Shown: piece after piece, positions 17,351 through 25,745 of the stretch
Position numbering within the stretch: the stretch's first letter is position 1
How the letters are laid out: the number at the start of each line of letters is the position of its first letter
Translations under genes and position numbers: made by a program
Notes under the pieces: generated by a model
Told to the model about the DNA's origin: nothing
Database searches by the model: none
The model's input: only the letters and a program-made list of their open reading frames with translations
From: Pseudomonas arcuscaelestis
GTDB lineage: Bacteria; Pseudomonadota; Gammaproteobacteria; Pseudomonadales; Pseudomonadaceae
Direction: 5' to 3'
Length of the DNA: 64,000 nt
Assembly: GCF_016881005.1 (NCBI RefSeq)
Contig: NZ_JACOPV010000021.1
Span: 46,414-110,413, forward strand

Positions 17351-17953
17351 TTACAGCTTGCCAGCGTTTTCGCTCAGGTAAGCAGCAACGCCTTCTGGCG
17401 AAGCGGTCATACCTTTGTCGCCTTTTTTCCAGTTTGCCGGGCAAACTTCGCCGTGCTCTTCGTGGAACTGCAGAGCATCGACCAGACGCAGCAGCTCGTC
17501 CATGTTACGACCCAGCGGCAGGTCGTTGATGATCTGCGAACGAACAACGCCTTTGTCGTCGATCAGGAACGCACCACGGAAGGCTACACCGCCTTCGGAC
17601 TCAACGTCATAGGCCTTGGCGATGTCGTGCTTCATGTCGGCAGCCATGATGTACTGAACCTGACCAATGCCGCCAGCATTGATCGGGGTGTTACGCCAGG
17701 CATTGTGAGTGAAGTGCGAGTCGATCGAAACGGCGATCACTTCGACATTGCGGTCACGGAAATCGGCCATGCGGTGATCCAGAGCGATCAGCTCGGACGG
17801 GCAGACGAAGGTGAAGTCCAGAGGGTAGAAGAACACCAGGCCGTACTTGCCCTTGATGGCCGAGGCCAGGTTGAAGCTGTCGACGATTTCGCCATTGCCC
17901 AGAACGGCTGGAACGGTGAAGTCCGGGGCAGTTTTGCCAACGAGTACGCTCAT
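17351..17953 (-). CDS. Typical 2-Cys peroxiredoxin (AhpC/TSA family)
   Basis: A 200-residue thiol peroxidase reducing H2O2 and organic peroxides. The peroxidatic Cys is C51 in FTFVCPSE, and the resolving Cys lies in GEVCPANW near residue 172. It has a GGIG motif but no YF motif near the C-terminus, so the overoxidation-sensitive signature is incomplete. I chose the ATG at 17953 (MSVLVGKTAPDF). The neighbouring bfd, bfrB and grxD genes also deal with iron and redox stress. Confidence 0.93.
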   Translation of the reverse strand: MSVLVGKTAPDFTVPAVLGNGEIVDSFNLASAIKGKYGLVFFYPLDFTFVCPSELIALDHRMADFRDRNVEVIAVSIDSHFTHNAWRNTPINAGGIGQVQYIMAADMKHDIAKAYDVESEGGVAFRGAFLIDDKGVVRSQIINDLPLGRNMDELLRLVDALQFHEEHGEVCPANWKKGDKGMTASPEGVAAYLSENAGKL

Positions 17954-18124
17954 TAGATATCTCCTGATGGTTTGAAACACGCTGTGCAGGCTGGCATCAG
18001 CCAGCTGACAGTGCAAAGGCCGGCCATGATACACCGCCTTGCGCTACTCGCCGAATTTCAGGCAGCGATCCCCTGCCTCAGTGCCATTGGTCGCTCTTGC
18101 TCACAGATGTGCAGATTGTGCTTT

Positions 18125-18143
18125 GACAAGCATTCTCATTAAC
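18125..18143 (-). promoter_or_regulatory. Candidate Fur box before bfd
   Basis: On the minus strand, GTTAATGAGAATGCTTGTC matches 14 of 19 bases of the classical Fur consensus. It lies about 45 bases before the bfd start. Fur control of bfd is expected from other Pseudomonas. Confidence 0.6.
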
Positions 18144-18188
18144 ATTAAGCTTCTTCGCATTGAGCCTCTACCAGTGATGGTCTGCCCT

Positions 18189-18407
18189 ATGTATGTGTGT
18201 CTTTGTGTTGGTGTAACCGACGGACAGATCCGCGATGCGATCTATGAAGGATGCTGCAGCTACAAGGAAGTCCGAAATGCCACCAACGTGGCGAGCCAGT
18301 GCGGCAAATGTGCGTGCCTGGCCAAGCAGGTTGTGCGTGAAACCCTGACTGATTTGCAATTGAGCCAGGCTGCGCTGCCCTACCCTGTAGAATTTACTGC
18401 AGCATAA
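18189..18407 (+). CDS. bfd: Bacterioferritin-associated ferredoxin
   Basis: A 72-residue [2Fe-2S] protein that reduces bacterioferritin-stored iron so it can be released. The four ligands are C4, C6, C38 and C41 (CLC near the start, CGKC later), the Bfd pattern. I chose the ATG at 18189, directly before YVCLC; the longer frame upstream has no family character and runs over the candidate Fur box. A terminator separates it from bfrB. Confidence 0.92.
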   Translation: MYVCLCVGVTDGQIRDAIYEGCCSYKEVRNATNVASQCGKCACLAKQVVRETLTDLQLSQAALPYPVEFTAA

Positions 18408-18423
18408 AACACCCTATTCCAAG

Positions 18424-18449
18424 AACCGGACCTAGCGTCCGGTTTTTTT
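18424..18449 (+). terminator. Terminator of bfd
   Basis: AACCGGAC pairs with GTCCGGTT around a 5-base loop, followed by a T-run. Confidence 0.9.
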
Positions 18450-18605
18450 ATGCCTGTAATTCAACAAGTTAGGCTTAAAACGCGGAACACAAACATTCTT
18501 ATTCCGATTAATTTTCATTTATTATTCAATAACTTAGGTTTGACAGTCGTAGTTGCCGGGCTCAAACTCTTGCTTATAGGCACACTTATAGGGCAGGACC
18601 CCATC

Positions 18606-19076
18606 ATGAAAGGCGACGTTAGCGTCATCCAGCATCTCAACAAGATCCTCGGAAACGAGCTGGTCGCAATCAACCAATATTTCCTGCATGCGCGCATGTA
18701 TGAAGACTGGGGTCTGGAAAAGCTCGGCAAGCACGAGTACAAGGAATCCATCGACGAAATGAAACACGCTGACAAACTGATCAAGCGTATTTTGTTTCTG
18801 GAAGGTATTCCCAACGTTCAGGACCTGGGCAAGCTGTTGATCGGCGAGCACACCAAGGAAATGCTTGAGTGCGATCTGAAGATCGAGCAAAAAGGCCTGA
18901 TCGACCTCAAGGCGGCTATCGCTCATTGCGAAACGGTCGGCGACTTCGGTAGCCGTGAGATGCTCGAAGACATCCTGGAATCCGAAGAAGAACACATCGA
19001 CTGGCTGGAAACTCAGTTGAGTCTGATCGACAAGGTCGGCCTGGAAAACTACCTGCAGTCGCAGATGGGCGAATAA
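18606..19076 (+). CDS. bfrB: Heme-containing bacterioferritin
   Basis: A 156-residue subunit of the 24-mer iron-storage shell. Ferroxidase ligands E18, E51 and H54 are in place, and M52 (DEMKHAD) is the heme axial ligand that marks true bacterioferritin. The E and H of SEEEHIDWLE complete the di-iron site. I chose the ATG at 18606 (MKGDVSVIQHLNK), the family start. The 190 bases upstream are AT-rich and hold the promoter. Bfd, its physiological reductant, lies immediately upstream. Confidence 0.95.
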   Translation: MKGDVSVIQHLNKILGNELVAINQYFLHARMYEDWGLEKLGKHEYKESIDEMKHADKLIKRILFLEGIPNVQDLGKLLIGEHTKEMLECDLKIEQKGLIDLKAAIAHCETVGDFGSREMLEDILESEEEHIDWLETQLSLIDKVGLENYLQSQMGE

Positions 19077-19092
19077 CCTCGTTTTCTCAGAT

Positions 19093-19129
19093 CCAACAAA
19101 AAGCCCCGCATTGCGGGGCTTTTTGTTGG
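19093..19129. terminator. Bidirectional terminator between bfrB and grxD
   Basis: CAACAAAAAGCCCCGCA pairs with TGCGGGGCTTTTTGTTG, a long near-perfect stem that ends in A-runs and T-runs on both sides. Confidence 0.9.
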
Positions 19130-19142
19130 GCAAAGACCCGAT

Positions 19143-19478
19143 TCAGGCCTTGGCAGCCTCAGCCTTGGCTGCAGCTTCCTTCACCAGGGTCTGCAGTTCG
19201 CCGTTGGCAAACATTTCAGCCATGATATCGGAGCCGCCAACCAGCTCACCACCAACCCACAATTGTGGGAAGGTCGGCCAGTTGGCGTATTTTGGCAAGT
19301 TGGCGCGAATTTCCGGATTCTGCAGGATATCCACGTAAGCGAACTTCTCACCGCAACCCATTACGGCCTGCGCGGCCTTGGCCGAAAAGCCGCACTGCGG
19401 GGCATTCGGCGAGCCTTTCATGTAAAGCAGGATGGTGTTGTTAGCAATCTGCTCTTTGATTGTTTCAATGATATCCAT
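19143..19478 (-). CDS. grxD: Monothiol glutaredoxin GrxD
   Basis: A 111-residue Grx4-type protein with the CGFS active site at residues 29-32. Such proteins bind a bridging [2Fe-2S] cluster with glutathione and deliver it to apoproteins. WPTFPQLWVGGELVGGSDI matches the glutathione-binding region. The ATG at 19478 begins MDIIETIKEQI; the longer frame upstream is not conserved in type. The C-terminus is Ala/Lys-rich. Confidence 0.95.
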   Translation of the reverse strand: MDIIETIKEQIANNTILLYMKGSPNAPQCGFSAKAAQAVMGCGEKFAYVDILQNPEIRANLPKYANWPTFPQLWVGGELVGGSDIMAEMFANGELQTLVKEAAAKAEAAKA

Positions 19479-19569
19479 GAAGCACCTCGCGGCTGAACTT
19501 TCCGACCTGGTTGTCGGCACGGTGTCGCATTGTATCGGAAAGCCGAGCGCGACGCTCGGCTCACCGACA

Positions 19570-21678
19570 TCAGGCGGCAACCACCTGCACAGGCACACCA
19601 TTAAGCGCCGCATTGCCCGACACCGCATCACATTGACGCTCATCAGTCAGGTCGTTGGCACTGGCGCCAGGCTGGCCCCGGGCAATTTCCATATGCACCC
19701 CCGCACGGGCATGACCAAAGCCATGAGGCAGGCTGACCACTCCCGGCATCATGTCACTGCTAGCTTGCACCTCGACTTCAACTTCCCCGACCCGTGAGCT
19801 GATCCGCACTCGCTGACCATCCTGTAACTGCCGGCTGGCGAGATCATCCGGGTGCATCAGTAACTGATGGCGCGACTTGCCTTTTACCAACCGATGGAAG
19901 TTGTGCATCCAGGAGTTGTTACTGCGAACATGGCGACGACCAATCAACAGCAGTTGACCTGGAGCCAACGGCTGTTGCCGGGCTAAGCGCTGCAAATCCT
20001 GCAGAATTACCTCAGGTGCCGCCTGCAGCCGTTGATTGGCAGTCTTCAAGCGCAAGCCAAGGTTGGGTTGCAACGGCCCCAGGTCGACTCCGTGCGGATG
20101 CTGCTCCAGGCCCTGCAGCGACAACTTGAACGCGGATGCATCGCCATAGCGACCCTGGCGCAAACCAATATCGATCATTTGCGCCGGAGACACGGTCGGC
20201 TTCAGCGGCTTATCACTGATAGCAGAGAAGGCCTTGGCCAAGCCGACGAAGATCTCCCAGTCATGTAAGGCGCCCTCAGGTTTAGGCAGAACGGCCCGAT
20301 TGAAGCGACTGACGTTGCGAACCGCCAGCAAATTGAAAGTGGCATCGTAATGATCGTTCTCCAACGCTGAAGTAGAGGGCAGGATCAAATCGGCGTATCG
20401 AGTGGTCTCGTTGATGTACAGGTCAATACTGAGCATGAATTCCAGGCCATCCAATGCGCGCTCCAACTGTCGGCCATTGGGTGTAGACAGCACCGGATTG
20501 CCAGCCACAGTCACCAGCGCCCTGACCTGCCCTTCGCCTTCGACCAGCATCTCTTCAGCCAACGCCGCCACCGGCAGCTCTCCAGCGTACTCGGGCAACC
20601 CCGATACGCGGCTTTGCCAGAGATCGAAATGGCCACCCGAAGTAGTCGCTACAAGATCCACCGCCGGTTCGGTACACAGGGCACCACCGACCCGGTCAAG
20701 ATTGCCGCTGACCAGGTTGATCAATTGCACCAGCCAATGGCACAAGGTTGCGAAGGACTGGGTGGAAACCCCCATGCGCCCATAGCAAACCGCTTTGTCC
20801 GCGGCAGCAAAGTCGCGCGCCAACTGACGAATCACATGTGCATCGACGCCGCACAAAGGGCTCATGGCCTCGGCAGTGAATGGCGCCAACGCAGCCTTTA
20901 CCTCTTCAAGGCCATCCACTGGCAATGCCGAGACGCGGGTCAGGCCTTCGGCAAACAGGGTGTTGAGCAGACCGCTGAGCAACGCTGCATCACCCCCCGG
21001 ACGAATGAACAGATGCTGATCGGCGATGGCTGCCGTTTCGCTGCGCCGCGGATCGACTACCACCAGCTTGCCGCCACGAGCCTGGACAGCCTTGAGGCGC
21101 TTTTCGACGTCCGGCACGGTCATGATGCTGCCATTGGATGCCAGCGGGTTGCCACCCAGGATCAGCATGAATTCGGTGTTGTCGATGTCAGGGATGGGCA
21201 ACAACAAGCCATGGCCATACATCAGATAGCTGGTGAGGTGCTGGGGCAACTGGTCCACTGAAGTGGCAGAAAAGCGATTGCGGGTCTTGAGCAGGCCGAG
21301 GAAGTAATTGCTGTGGGTCATCAAGCCGTAGTTGTGCACGCTCGGGTTGCCTTGATAGACCGCCACCGCATTCTGGCCATGCGCCTGCTGGATAGCCCAG
21401 AGCTTGCTTGCGGCCAGCTCGAAGGCTTCTTCCCAACTGATTGCCTGCCAACTGTCTCCCACTCGCTTATGGGGTGTACGCAGCCGGTCCGGATCGTTCT
21501 GGATATCCTGCAAGGCTACTGCCTTGGGACAGATGTGGCCGCGGCTGAAGCTGTCGTGATGATCGCCCTTTATCGAGGTGATGCGTGGGGCGGCATCAGG
21601 ATCGTGGGTGATTTCCAGGGTCAAGCCGCAAATGGCTTCACACAGATGACAGGCACGGTGATGCAAGGTCTTGTTCAT
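19570..21678 (-). CDS. Molybdopterin oxidoreductase (DMSO reductase superfamily)
   Basis: A 702-residue enzyme with bis-MGD and one [4Fe-4S] cluster. Cluster ligands are C10, C13, C17 and C50 (CHLCEAICG, HICPKA). Cofactor blocks such as LILGGNPLASNG, VVVDPRRSETA and a C-terminal MoCo-dinucleotide domain (LLIGRRHVRSNNSWMHN, LPHGFGHA) are present. It has no Tat signal, so it is cytoplasmic. At the place where formate dehydrogenases carry Cys or Sec as Mo ligand, the sequence reads TSVDQLPQHLTSYL with no Cys, so it is probably not a formate dehydrogenase. No partner subunit or chaperone gene is adjacent. I preferred the ATG at 21678 (AGAGG site) to a GTG two codons before. The substrate is unknown. 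Confidence 0.8.
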   Translation of the reverse strand: MNKTLHHRACHLCEAICGLTLEITHDPDAAPRITSIKGDHHDSFSRGHICPKAVALQDIQNDPDRLRTPHKRVGDSWQAISWEEAFELAASKLWAIQQAHGQNAVAVYQGNPSVHNYGLMTHSNYFLGLLKTRNRFSATSVDQLPQHLTSYLMYGHGLLLPIPDIDNTEFMLILGGNPLASNGSIMTVPDVEKRLKAVQARGGKLVVVDPRRSETAAIADQHLFIRPGGDAALLSGLLNTLFAEGLTRVSALPVDGLEEVKAALAPFTAEAMSPLCGVDAHVIRQLARDFAAADKAVCYGRMGVSTQSFATLCHWLVQLINLVSGNLDRVGGALCTEPAVDLVATTSGGHFDLWQSRVSGLPEYAGELPVAALAEEMLVEGEGQVRALVTVAGNPVLSTPNGRQLERALDGLEFMLSIDLYINETTRYADLILPSTSALENDHYDATFNLLAVRNVSRFNRAVLPKPEGALHDWEIFVGLAKAFSAISDKPLKPTVSPAQMIDIGLRQGRYGDASAFKLSLQGLEQHPHGVDLGPLQPNLGLRLKTANQRLQAAPEVILQDLQRLARQQPLAPGQLLLIGRRHVRSNNSWMHNFHRLVKGKSRHQLLMHPDDLASRQLQDGQRVRISSRVGEVEVEVQASSDMMPGVVSLPHGFGHARAGVHMEIARGQPGASANDLTDERQCDAVSGNAALNGVPVQVVAA

Positions 21679-22057
21679 GGCCACCTCTTACTCGGGGGTC
21701 TGGGATGAAGATGACTATGAGCCTGACTTCGCTTGCGCACCAGCGAGGTTTGTCGCGTGAATCTTCGCCCATCAGGCGCGGCGATTCGGCCCGCATCCGG
21801 CAAGCGGGTTTGCCAAGGCGCTGGCAGGCAGTGTAAAACCTCTGTGTAACGTATAAAAAAAGCTTCTATCCAATGGGTTACGACACTACCTGATACATCG
21901 GTGACGAAACCCCCTCTTGGTATGGCGCGACATTTAATTATAGTATTGCGTCTTCCCCTAATTCGTCGCCCCGTGCGGCTTTCGCCGCAGGTCACTTCCG
22001 TTGTTTCAAAAAACCGGTATGACTGATCTGCGGTCTGTTGCAAAAAGGTAGTCAAAA
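21679..22057. other. Intergenic region between the Mo enzyme and argF
   Basis: No gene seen. It carries the divergent promoters and candidate ArgR half-sites, listed separately. Part of it (21840-21960) is richer in A and T. Confidence 0.5.
21917..21932 (-). promoter_or_regulatory. Candidate ArgR half-site upstream of argF
   Basis: On the minus strand TGTCGC-N8-AA matches the ArgR half-site described for P. aeruginosa. Two weaker copies of the TCG core follow at 23- and 24-base steps (toward 21885), which would place them on one face of the helix. Confidence 0.45.
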
Positions 22058-22978
22058 ATGAGCGCTAGGCACTTTCTCTCCCTGATGGATTTCACACCCG
22101 AAGAACTGCTCAGTGTGATCCGTCGAGGTATCGAGCTGAAGGACCTGCGTAACCGCGGCGTACTGTTCGAACCGTTGAAAAACCGCGTGCTGGGGATGAT
22201 CTTCGAAAAATCCTCGACTCGTACGCGCCTGTCGTTCGAAGCCGGCATGATCCAGCTCGGCGGCCAGGCCATCTTCCTGTCGCCACGGGACACCCAACTG
22301 GGCCGAGGCGAACCGATCGGCGACTGCGCCATTGTCATGTCGCGCATGCTGGATGCGGTGATGATCCGCACCTTCGCCCACAGCACCTTGACCGAATTTG
22401 CGGCCAATTCCCGCGTACCGGTCATCAACGGCCTGTCCGACGACTTGCACCCGTGCCAGTTGCTGGCCGACATGCAAACCTTCCTCGAACACCGTGGCTC
22501 GATCCAGGGCAAAACAGTGGCCTGGATCGGCGATGGCAACAACATGTGCAACAGCTATATAGAAGCGGCCATCCAGTTCGACTTCCAGCTGCGTATCGCC
22601 TGCCCGGCCGAATTCGAACCCAACCCACAGTTCCTGGCCCAGGCCGGTGACCGCGTACAGATCTTCCGCGAACCCAAGGACGCGGTACTGGGCGCACATC
22701 TGGTGAGCACCGATGTCTGGACTTCCATGGGTCAGGAGGAGGAAACTGCACGTCGTCTGGCCTTGTTCGCGCCTTACCAGGTAACGCGCGAACTGCTCGA
22801 CCTGGCAGCACCCGATGCCCTGTTCATGCATTGCCTGCCCGCCCACCGTGGCGAGGAAATCAGTATGGACCTGCTCGACGACCCCCGTTCGGTCGCCTGG
22901 GACCAGGCTGAAAACCGCTTGCATGCACAGAAGGCGCTTCTCGAATTTCTTGTTGAACCGGCCTATCACCACGCATGA
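22058..22978 (+). CDS. argF: Ornithine carbamoyltransferase (anabolic)
   Basis: A 306-residue enzyme making citrulline from ornithine and carbamoyl phosphate. The carbamoyl phosphate loop is FEKSSTRTRLSFE near residue 50, and the ornithine-binding part includes HCLPAHRGEE near the end. Its length is that of the anabolic ArgF rather than the catabolic ArcB (about 336). The TGA overlaps the ATG of the ABC ATPase gene. Confidence 0.95.
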   Translation: MSARHFLSLMDFTPEELLSVIRRGIELKDLRNRGVLFEPLKNRVLGMIFEKSSTRTRLSFEAGMIQLGGQAIFLSPRDTQLGRGEPIGDCAIVMSRMLDAVMIRTFAHSTLTEFAANSRVPVINGLSDDLHPCQLLADMQTFLEHRGSIQGKTVAWIGDGNNMCNSYIEAAIQFDFQLRIACPAEFEPNPQFLAQAGDRVQIFREPKDAVLGAHLVSTDVWTSMGQEEETARRLALFAPYQVTRELLDLAAPDALFMHCLPAHRGEEISMDLLDDPRSVAWDQAENRLHAQKALLEFLVEPAYHHA

Positions 22979-24084
22979 GTCAACCTTTACTGCTTAACCT
23001 GCGCGAGCTCGCCTGTGGCTATGGCGAGCAGCGCATCGTCCAGAACCTAAACCTGCACCTGAATGCCGGCGACATTGGTTGCCTGCTGGGCTCCTCGGGC
23101 TGCGGCAAGACCACTACCCTGCGCGCCATCGCCGGTTTCGAACCGGTACACGAAGGTGAAATACAGTTGGGCGGCGAGGTTATCTCCAAAGCCGGTTTTA
23201 CCCTGGCACCGGAGAAACGCCGAATAGGTATGGTGTTTCAGGACTACGCGCTGTTCCCACACCTGACCGTCGCCGAGAACATCGCCTTCGGTATTGCCAA
23301 GCATCCGCAACAGCACCAGGTGATTGAAGAAATGCTCGAGCTGGTCAAGCTCGGCGGCCTTGGCAAACGCTATCCTCACGAGCTTTCCGGGGGCCAGCAG
23401 CAACGAGTTGCCCTTGCCCGTGCGCTGGCACCCGAGCCACAACTGCTGCTGCTCGACGAGCCATTCTCCAACCTCGATGTGGAGCTGCGCCGCCGTCTCA
23501 GCCATGAAGTACGCGATATTCTTAAAAGCCGTGGTACCAGCGCAATTCTGGTAACTCACGACCAGGAAGAAGCGTTCGCCGTAAGCGATCATGTCGGCGT
23601 CTTCAAGGAAGGTCGCCTGGAGCAGTGGGACACGCCGTATAACCTCTACCACGAACCATTGACCCCATTCGTAGCCAGCTTCATTGGCCAGGGCTATTTC
23701 ATTCGTGGCCAGTTGACCAGTCCGGAATCGGTGCGTACCGAGCTCGGCGAACTGCATGGCAACCGCGCCTACAGCATGACACCTGGCAGCGCCGTGGATG
23801 TGCTACTGCGACCCGACGACATCATTCACGCACCGCATAGCGAGCTGAAGGCGCTGATCGTTGGCAAAAGCTTCCTCGGCGCATCCACCCTGTATCGACT
23901 GCAACTGCCCACCGGCAGCCAACTCGAGGCAATCTTCCCGAGCCACAACGATCATCAGGTGGGTAGCGATGTGGGGATTGAAGTGGCGGCGGATCACCTG
24001 GTGGTATTTGCCGTGCCGGGCAGTGTCGCAGCGCAACTGCCGGCACCTGAGAACGGTGTTCGCCGCTATAGCTCGGCGGTCTGA
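22975..24084 (+). CDS. ABC transporter ATP-binding protein (FbpC/CUT type), orphan
   Basis: A 369-residue ATPase. Walker A is GSSGCGKTTT near residue 38, the signature is LSGGQQQRVALARAL near residue 135, Walker B is LLLLDEPFSN, and a late switch His is in LVTHDQEEA. A TOBE-like C-terminal domain (DVLLRPDDI, then GKSFLGASTLYRLQL) places it with importers of iron, sulfate, putrescine or sugars. No permease or binding protein is adjacent; instead it overlaps argF by four bases. The same pairing occurs in P. aeruginosa. The substrate is unknown. Confidence 0.85.
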   Translation: MSQPLLLNLRELACGYGEQRIVQNLNLHLNAGDIGCLLGSSGCGKTTTLRAIAGFEPVHEGEIQLGGEVISKAGFTLAPEKRRIGMVFQDYALFPHLTVAENIAFGIAKHPQQHQVIEEMLELVKLGGLGKRYPHELSGGQQQRVALARALAPEPQLLLLDEPFSNLDVELRRRLSHEVRDILKSRGTSAILVTHDQEEAFAVSDHVGVFKEGRLEQWDTPYNLYHEPLTPFVASFIGQGYFIRGQLTSPESVRTELGELHGNRAYSMTPGSAVDVLLRPDDIIHAPHSELKALIVGKSFLGASTLYRLQLPTGSQLEAIFPSHNDHQVGSDVGIEVAADHLVVFAVPGSVAAQLPAPENGVRRYSSAV

Positions 24085-24092
24085 TCCAGACC

Positions 24093-24116
24093 CATCGCGG
24101 GGCAAACCCCGCGATG
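24093..24116. terminator. Hairpin between the ABC ATPase and phzF-like genes
   Basis: CATCGCGGGG pairs perfectly with CCCCGCGATG around CAAA. The sequence TCGCGGGGCAA also occurs in the REP pair at 30772, so this may be a REP-derived terminator for two convergent genes. Confidence 0.65.
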
Positions 24117-24119
24117 TTG

Positions 24120-24899
24120 CTAGAGCATCAAGGTTCCACTGGCCACACGCCTTGCGTATCCGCCAATCTTTACTCGATCCCCTTCCAGTCTGCAAAACAA
24201 CGCCCCGCCTCGACTTGAACACTGAAACGCTCGCAGCTCTGCCTTGCCCAATCGATTCGCCCAGTACGGCGTCAGACTACAGTGAGTCGAGCCCGTAACC
24301 GGGTCCTCGGGGATGCCTATTCCCGGGGCAAAGTAGCGCGAGACAAAATCGTGGTCGATGCCCGGCGCCGTGACAATCACCCCGAGCCCCGGTAGTTGTG
24401 CCAAAGCGGCCATGTCCGGGGTACAGGCCCGCAACACTTGCTCGGACTCGACCACAACCAGCAACTCCGCAGTTTTCCATACTTCCAGCACTGGGCACCC
24501 CAGCGCCTCGGCCACCGGCACATTCTCGACCAATGGCTGCGGATCGCTACGTGGGAAATCCAACAGCAAGCGCTCGCCCTCACGGGTGACACCCAGGGGG
24601 CCGGATCGGCTTTGAAACTGCAGCCGCTCACTGGGCTCTTTATAAACGTCGAACAACACGTGGGCACTGGCCAAGGTTGCATGACCGCACAACGGCACTT
24701 CAGTGGTCGGGGTAAACCAGCGAATCTGCCAGCCTTCGGCGTGGGGAACCACGAACGCAGTCTCGGCCAGATTATGTTCAGCGGCAATCTGTTGCATCAG
24801 CTCATCGGCGAGCCAGCTATCAAGGCGATAGACTATGGCCGGGTTACCGGCAAAGGGGCGGTCGCTGAAAGCATCGACCTGATGGAATTCAAGCTGCAT
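24120..24899 (-). CDS. PhzF family isomerase-like protein
   Basis: A 259-residue protein with the diaminopimelate epimerase-like fold of PhzF. The expected catalytic Glu is E46 in LAETAFV. Other family blocks are FAGNPAIV, PLCGHATLASAHVL and EDPVTGSTHC. It is not part of a phenazine cluster, so it is one of the many PhzF homologues of unknown substrate. I chose the ATG at 24899 (MQLEFHQVDAF). The gene for a YbaK deacylase lies 92 bases upstream on the same strand. Confidence 0.85.
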   Translation of the reverse strand: MQLEFHQVDAFSDRPFAGNPAIVYRLDSWLADELMQQIAAEHNLAETAFVVPHAEGWQIRWFTPTTEVPLCGHATLASAHVLFDVYKEPSERLQFQSRSGPLGVTREGERLLLDFPRSDPQPLVENVPVAEALGCPVLEVWKTAELLVVVESEQVLRACTPDMAALAQLPGLGVIVTAPGIDHDFVSRYFAPGIGIPEDPVTGSTHCSLTPYWANRLGKAELRAFQCSSRGGALFCRLEGDRVKIGGYARRVASGTLML

Positions 24900-24991
24900 G
24901 GGACGACTCTCTGTATGGCGGGCCGCAGAGCATGCCCTGTCAGCACTGGCGGTCACCAGAGACAGAATCGCCCGATTTCGAGCATACAGAT

Positions 24992-25462
24992 TCAGCCGCG
25001 GGCAATGGCCGCGAATTTCGCCTGCGTATGTTCGGCAAGCACGGCAGCAGACAACTCCACCTCCAGGCCTCGGCGCCCGGCACTGACGAAAATTGTTTCA
25101 AAGGATTGAGCCGATTGGTCAATGAACGTGCGCAAACGCTTTTTTTGTCCCAGCGGGCTGATACCACCCAGCAGGTAGCCGGTGGAGCGTTGGGCGGCCG
25201 CTGGATCAGACATTTCGCACTTCTTGACGCCCGCCGCATGCGCCAGGCCCTTCAGATCCAGACTACCGCCGACGGGGACAACAGCCACTAACAACTCCCC
25301 CTTTTCACTGCTAGCCAACAAGGTCTTGAACACCCGCACCGGCTCAAGATTGAGCTTCTCGGCTGCTTCCAGTCCGTAGGACGCTGCTTTGGGATCGTGT
25401 TCATAGCTGTGAATTTTGTGTTCGGCGCGAACTTTTTTCAGCAGATCCAGGGCGGGGGTCAT
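24992..25462 (-). CDS. ybaK: YbaK/EbsC-type aminoacyl-tRNA deacylase
   Basis: A 156-residue trans-editing enzyme that hydrolyses Cys-tRNA(Pro). The catalytic Lys lies in RVFKTLLA near residue 46. GGSLDLKGLAHAAG and TGYLLGGISPLGQKK are characteristic. I chose the ATG at 25462 (MTPALDLLKKV); an upstream ATG adds only four residues. Confidence 0.9.
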   Translation of the reverse strand: MTPALDLLKKVRAEHKIHSYEHDPKAASYGLEAAEKLNLEPVRVFKTLLASSEKGELLVAVVPVGGSLDLKGLAHAAGVKKCEMSDPAAAQRSTGYLLGGISPLGQKKRLRTFIDQSAQSFETIFVSAGRRGLEVELSAAVLAEHTQAKFAAIARG

Positions 25463-25562
25463 GCGCGACTCCAAACAGATAGTTGAATACTTTTTCGCCG
25501 GCTACTTTAGGTCAAAACCCGCGCATCAACCAATGCCCCTTAACGCCACCAATAGTCAGATT

Positions 25563-25578
25563 GTGAACGACGGTTCAC
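25563..25578. promoter_or_regulatory. Inverted repeat upstream of glpF (candidate GlpR operator)
   Basis: GTGAAC-GACG-GTTCAC is a perfect inverted repeat about 170 bases before glpF. The TGAAC/GTTCA arms recur in the palindrome before glpD, with a different spacer. GlpR control of glpF is expected. Confidence 0.45.
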
Positions 25579-25745
25579 TTTCGACCTTTGACATAAGCGT
25601 TTCTTGTCTATATTTTTTCGATTCTGAATATAGCTATGCCCCGATAAGGTGCATTTCCTGCCGCTGCCTGACTGAAATGGGGATTTCTGTCGGGTTTTTG
25701 TCGAGCGCTCACTGCGCCTCACAACAACAAGAACCGAGGTAACGA

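Noticed and set aside
18480..18605. Possible Fur box in the AT-rich bfrB promoter
   Set aside because: Several TTTCATT/ATTCTTATT pieces resemble half-sites, but none matches the 19-base consensus as well as the sites kept.
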